Below, piece by piece: positions 21,202-23,639 of a DNA stretch of 23,639 nt. Every line of letters starts with the position of its first letter. The first letter of the stretch is position 1. The notes below the pieces were generated by a model, which saw nothing but the letters and a program-made list of their open reading frames with translations, had not been told where the DNA came from and made no database searches. Source of the DNA: Lentzea aerocolonigenes (GTDB lineage: Bacteria; Actinomycetota; Actinomycetes; Mycobacteriales; Pseudonocardiaceae); assembly GCF_000955955.1 (NCBI RefSeq), contig NZ_JYJG01000384.1:1-23639 (forward strand). The letters are read 5' to 3'. The translations under genes and the position numbers were made by a program.

Positions 21202-21651
21202 GTGAACACCGAAAGCCCGGTCAGCAGGCGGACGGCGTTGTGCGGAATCGTCGTCGCACTCGCCGTGCCCAGTGGCTTTGTGACCGCTTGCAGCAGTTCA
21301 TCGGGTTCTGCTCCCACCCAAGGTTCGAATCCCACCGGTTCCACCGGTAAGCCCGGTACCGCACTGGTGGCCTTGGCGGATGTGCCGGAAGGCGGAGGCG
21401 CGCTCGTCGACGGGCCTGGCGGCAAGAAGATCGTCGTGGCGCGGATTTCGGCTGCCGAGGTGAAGGCGTACGACGCGACTTGCACGCACCAGGGTTCGAC
21501 GGTGGCCGAGCCTTCCGGCGGAACCATCACGTGTCCTTCACACGGCAGCCAGTTCGGTGCTGCTGACGGTGCTGTGAAGAAGGGACCCGCCACCACCGGT
21601 TTGCGCGCTGTGGCGGTTCGCATCGACGGCGATCAGGTCGTGCTCGCCTGA
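21202..21651 (+). CDS. Second Rieske [2Fe-2S] lipoprotein, paralogue of the preceding gene
   Basis: This is a 149-residue protein with a twin-arginine (R9-R10) signal, a hydrophobic segment and lipobox VTAC (C30). A low-complexity Ser/Gly/Pro/Thr linker runs to about residue 53, followed by a Rieske domain with C94-T-H96 and C111-P-S-H114. Its ending (VKKGPATTGL, AVAVRIDGDQVVL) closely matches that of the first Rieske gene (VRKGPATSGL, VAVALSGEDLVL), so the two arose by duplication. The start is GTG 21202 because GGAGGA at 21189-21194 gives ideal spacing; the upstream in-frame ATG at 21154 would add a hydrophilic His-rich lead before the signal peptide. Redox partner unknown. Confidence 0.9.
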   Translation: MNTESPVSRRTALCGIVVALAVPSGFVTACSSSSGSAPTQGSNPTGSTGKPGTALVALADVPEGGGALVDGPGGKKIVVARISAAEVKAYDATCTHQGSTVAEPSGGTITCPSHGSQFGAADGAVKKGPATTGLRAVAVRIDGDQVVLA

Positions 21652-21680
21652 CCCTCGCAGTTTTTGTCAGACCTCGTCGT

Positions 21681-21686
21681 TAGTCT
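21681..21686 (+). promoter_or_regulatory. Putative -10 box for uvrC
   Basis: TAGTCT ends seven bases before the uvrC GTG at 21694, and there is no Shine-Dalgarno, so the uvrC message may be leaderless. A TTGTCA at 21664-21669 is too close (11 bases) to be a normal -35. Confidence 0.35.
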
Positions 21687-21693
21687 TGACGGC

Positions 21694-23639
21694 GTGGCAG
21701 ATCCCTCGACGTACCGCCCCGCAGTGGGCACGATTCCTGAGGCTCCCGGCGTCTACAAGTTCCGCGACGCCGGTGGCCGGGTCGTGTACGTCGGCAAGGC
21801 GAAGAGCTTGCGCAGCAGGCTGAACTCGTACTTCGCCGATCTGGCCGGGTTGCACCCGCGTACCCGCCAGATGGTGACGACGGCGGCGTCCGTCGAGTGG
21901 ACGGTCGTCACCACCGAGGTCGAGGCGCTGCAGCTCGAGTACAACTGGATCAAGGAGTTCGACCCGCGGTTCAACGTCCGGTACCGCGACGACAAGTCGT
22001 ATCCGGTGCTGGCCGTGACGTTGTTCGAGGACTACCCGCGGCTGCACGTCTATCGCGGTCCGCGCAAGAAGGGCGTGCGCTACTTCGGCCCGTTCGCACA
22101 CGCCTGGGCGATCCGGGAGACGTTGGACCTGCTGCTGCGCGTCTTCCCGGCGCGCACTTGCTCTGCCGGTGTTTTCAAGCGGCACAGCCAGATCGGGCGC
22201 CCGTGCCTGCTCGGGTACATCGACAAGTGCTCGGCGCCTTGTGTGGGCAAGGTTTCGGCTTCTGAACATCGCGAGATCGTCGAGGACTTCTGCGACTTCC
22301 TGGCGGGCAAGACGGATCACATGATCCGCCGCCTGGAGCGCGAGATGTCGGCTGCTTCGGAAGAGCTGGAGTTCGAGCGAGCGGCCCGTCTGCGGGACGA
22401 TCTGGGTGCGCTACGCCGTGCCATGGAAAAGCAGGCCGTGGTGCTGGGCGACGGCACGGACGCCGACGTGATGGCGTTCGCGCAGGACGAGCTCGAGGTC
22501 TCGGTCCAGGTCTTCCACGTGCGCGGCGGCCGGGTGCGCGGCCAGCGCGGCTGGGTGCTCGACAAGGTGGAGGCGGTCGACGACGGCGCCCTGGTCGACC
22601 AGTTCATCATGCAGTTCTACGGCGACAACACGGAGAACACCCCGCGCGAGGTGCTCGTGCCGGTGCTGCCGGACGACGCTGCGGCTCTGGAGGATTTGCT
22701 TTCTGAACAACGTGGTTCGCGTGTCGTCCTGCGCGTCCCGCAGCGTGGTGACAAGCGCGCGCTGATGGAAACCGTGGCGCGCAACGCTTCCGAGGCCTTC
22801 GCACAGCACAAGCTCCGCCGCGCCGGCGACCTGACCGCTCGCTCGGCCGCCCTGCAGGAGCTGCAGGACGCTCTGGCTCTGGACACGGCACCTCTGCGCA
22901 TCGAGTGCATCGACATCAGCCACGTCCAGGGCACCGACGTGGTGGCTTCGCTGGTGGTTTTCGAGGACGGGTTGGCGCGCAAGTCCGAATACCGCCGCTT
23001 CGCCATCCGCGAAGCCGCTTCCGAAGGCGACGTGGCCTCCATCGCCGAGGTGGTCCGCCGCCGCTTCCAGGCCATGCTGCGCGAAACCGCGTCCGGCGGC
23101 CCCAACCCGGGCATCGACCCGGACACCGGCAAACCCCGCAAGTTCGCCTACCCGCCCAACCTCCTGGTGGTCGACGGCGCGGCACCCCAAGCCGCCGCGG
23201 CAGCCGACGTCCTGGCCGAGCTGGGCATCACCGACGTGGCCGTGGTCGGCCTGGCCAAGCGCCTCGAGGAAGTCTGGGTGCCCGGCGAGCCCGACCCGGT
23301 GATCCTCCCGCGCACGAGCGACGCCCTGTACCTGCTGCAACGAGTGCGCGACGAGGCCCACCGCTTCGCCATCGCCTACCACCGCCAGAAACGCTCGAAG
23401 CGCATGATCGCCTCGGAGCTCGACGGCGTGCCAGGCCTGGGCGAAACGCGAAAGGCCGCGCTGCTCAAGCACTTCGGCTCGGTGCGCAAGCTGAAGCAGG
23501 CCACAGTGGACGAAGTGAGCGAGGTCCCCGGCGTGGGCCGCCGCACAGCCGAGGCCGTCGTGGCCACCCTCGCCTCGCCGTCTTCCTCTTCGGCTCCGTC
23601 CGCGGCGCCTTCGCCCACCGCTCCGGCGCCCACCGCTCC
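21694..23639 (+). CDS. uvrC: Excinuclease ABC subunit C (3' end outside window)
   Basis: UvrC makes the dual incisions in nucleotide excision repair after UvrA/UvrB damage recognition. About 648 codons are present. The GIY-YIG nuclease comes first (APGVYKFRD...[14 protein letters not shown], residues of about 15-95). A cysteine cluster region follows ([16 protein letters not shown]), then the UVR domain binding UvrB ([15 protein letters not shown]). The RNase-H-like second nuclease ([20 protein letters not shown] and VVDGAAPQ) is next, and a tandem helix-hairpin-helix ([34 protein letters not shown]) ends the domains. After the HhH an Ala/Ser/Pro-rich tail continues to the window edge without a stop. 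The GTG start gives VADPSTYRP, a common actinobacterial beginning. Confidence 0.97.
   Translation, partial: MADPSTYRPAVGTIPEAPGVYKFRDAGGRVVYVGKAKSLRSRLNSYFADLAGLHPRTRQMVTTAASVEWTVVTTEVEALQLEYNWIKEFDPRFNVRYRDDKSYPVLAVTLFEDYPRLHVYRGPRKKGVRYFGPFAHAWAIRETLDLLLRVFPARTCSAGVFKRHSQIGRPCLLGYIDKCSAPCVGKVSASEHREIVEDFCDFLAGKTDHMIRRLEREMSAASEELEFERAARLRDDLGALRRAMEKQAVVLGDGTDADVMAFAQDELEVSVQVFHVRGGRVRGQRGWVLDKVEAVDDGALVDQFIMQFYGDNTENTPREVLVPVLPDDAAALEDLLSEQRGSRVVLRVPQRGDKRALMETVARNASEAFAQHKLRRAGDLTARSAALQELQDALALDTAPLRIECIDISHVQGTDVVASLVVFEDGLARKSEYRRFAIREAASEGDVASIAEVVRRRFQAMLRETASGGPNPGIDPDTGKPRKFAYPPNLLVVDGAAPQAAAAADVLAELGITDVAVVGLAKRLEEVWVPGEPDPVILPRTSDALYLLQRVRDEAHRFAIAYHRQKRSKRMIASELDGVPGLGETRKAALLKHFGSVRKLKQATVDEVSEVPGVGRRTAEAVVATLASPSSSSAPSAAPSPTAPAPTA

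Noticed and set aside
21320..21345. GGTTCGAATCC, matching the tRNA T-loop consensus, with CCA nearby
   Set aside because: The flanking bases do not form a five-pair T-stem, no acceptor or anticodon arm is found upstream, and it lies in the linker-coding part of the second Rieske gene.
1..23639. CRISPR arrays, rRNA, tRNA, transposases or att sites
   Set aside because: No regularly spaced repeats, no conserved RNA segments, and no transposase, integrase or terminal inverted repeats were recognised in any frame.

Overview
The window is about 23.6 kb of very GC-rich DNA with many GTG starts, 4-base overlaps between genes, and TetR, WYL, SARP, ECF-sigma and XRE-TPR regulators. It also carries an ergothioneine cluster (egtA-egtB-egtC-egtD). 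Together these point to a filamentous actinobacterium, probably Pseudonocardiales (Lentzea/Actinosynnema/Saccharothrix-like). The taxon is inference from gene style; there is no rRNA or other marker gene.

Layout. (1) 1-1700: a TetR repressor divergent from a small cupin gene, then an eroded PCMT-like methyltransferase remnant on the minus strand. A near-perfect 25-bp direct repeat flanks the remnant, and one copy forms the egtA leader. (2) 1867-6064: ergothioneine operon egtA-egtB-egtC-egtD with overlapping or near-abutting genes. A perfect 14-bp tandem duplication near the 5' end of egtB breaks its frame and leaves a 27-codon mini-ORF whose stop overlaps a possible TTG restart. No egtE follows. 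(3) 6124-9421: a secreted S33 tripeptidyl-aminopeptidase-like hydrolase, convergent with a two-gene membrane operon (TauE/SafE permease and an unknown polytopic protein). (4) 9515-13114: a Tat-exported metallophosphoesterase with a C-terminal LamG-like domain, convergent with a WYL regulator plus SigG-like ECF sigma factor operon. (5) 13172-13489: an S1-domain mini-protein behind a good promoter, a leaderless 18-codon uORF and a hairpin. (6) 13552-15758: a minus-strand operon of an alpha/beta hydrolase, a four-helix membrane protein and a coiled-coil protein. (7) 15809-17890: a SARP/BTAD-type regulator abutting a SUKH-4-like immunity protein. (8) 17892-20679: a zinc-ribbon/XRE/TPR regulator coupled to a SLOG-fold protein, divergent from a small conserved-looking protein of unknown function. 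(9) 20689-21651: two tandem Rieske lipoproteins. (10) 21694-end: uvrC, running off the window.

EgtA makes gamma-glutamylcysteine, EgtD trimethylates histidine to hercynine, EgtB joins the two with O2, and EgtC trims glutamate. The PLP lyase for the last step must be elsewhere or be replaced by another enzyme. The rest of the window is mostly regulators paired with small effectors. Several start codons sit 6-9 nt after a TAnnnT box without a Shine-Dalgarno sequence, which suggests leaderless mRNAs. No tRNA, rRNA, CRISPR array or intact insertion sequence was found. No gap over 300 bases lacks a gene.
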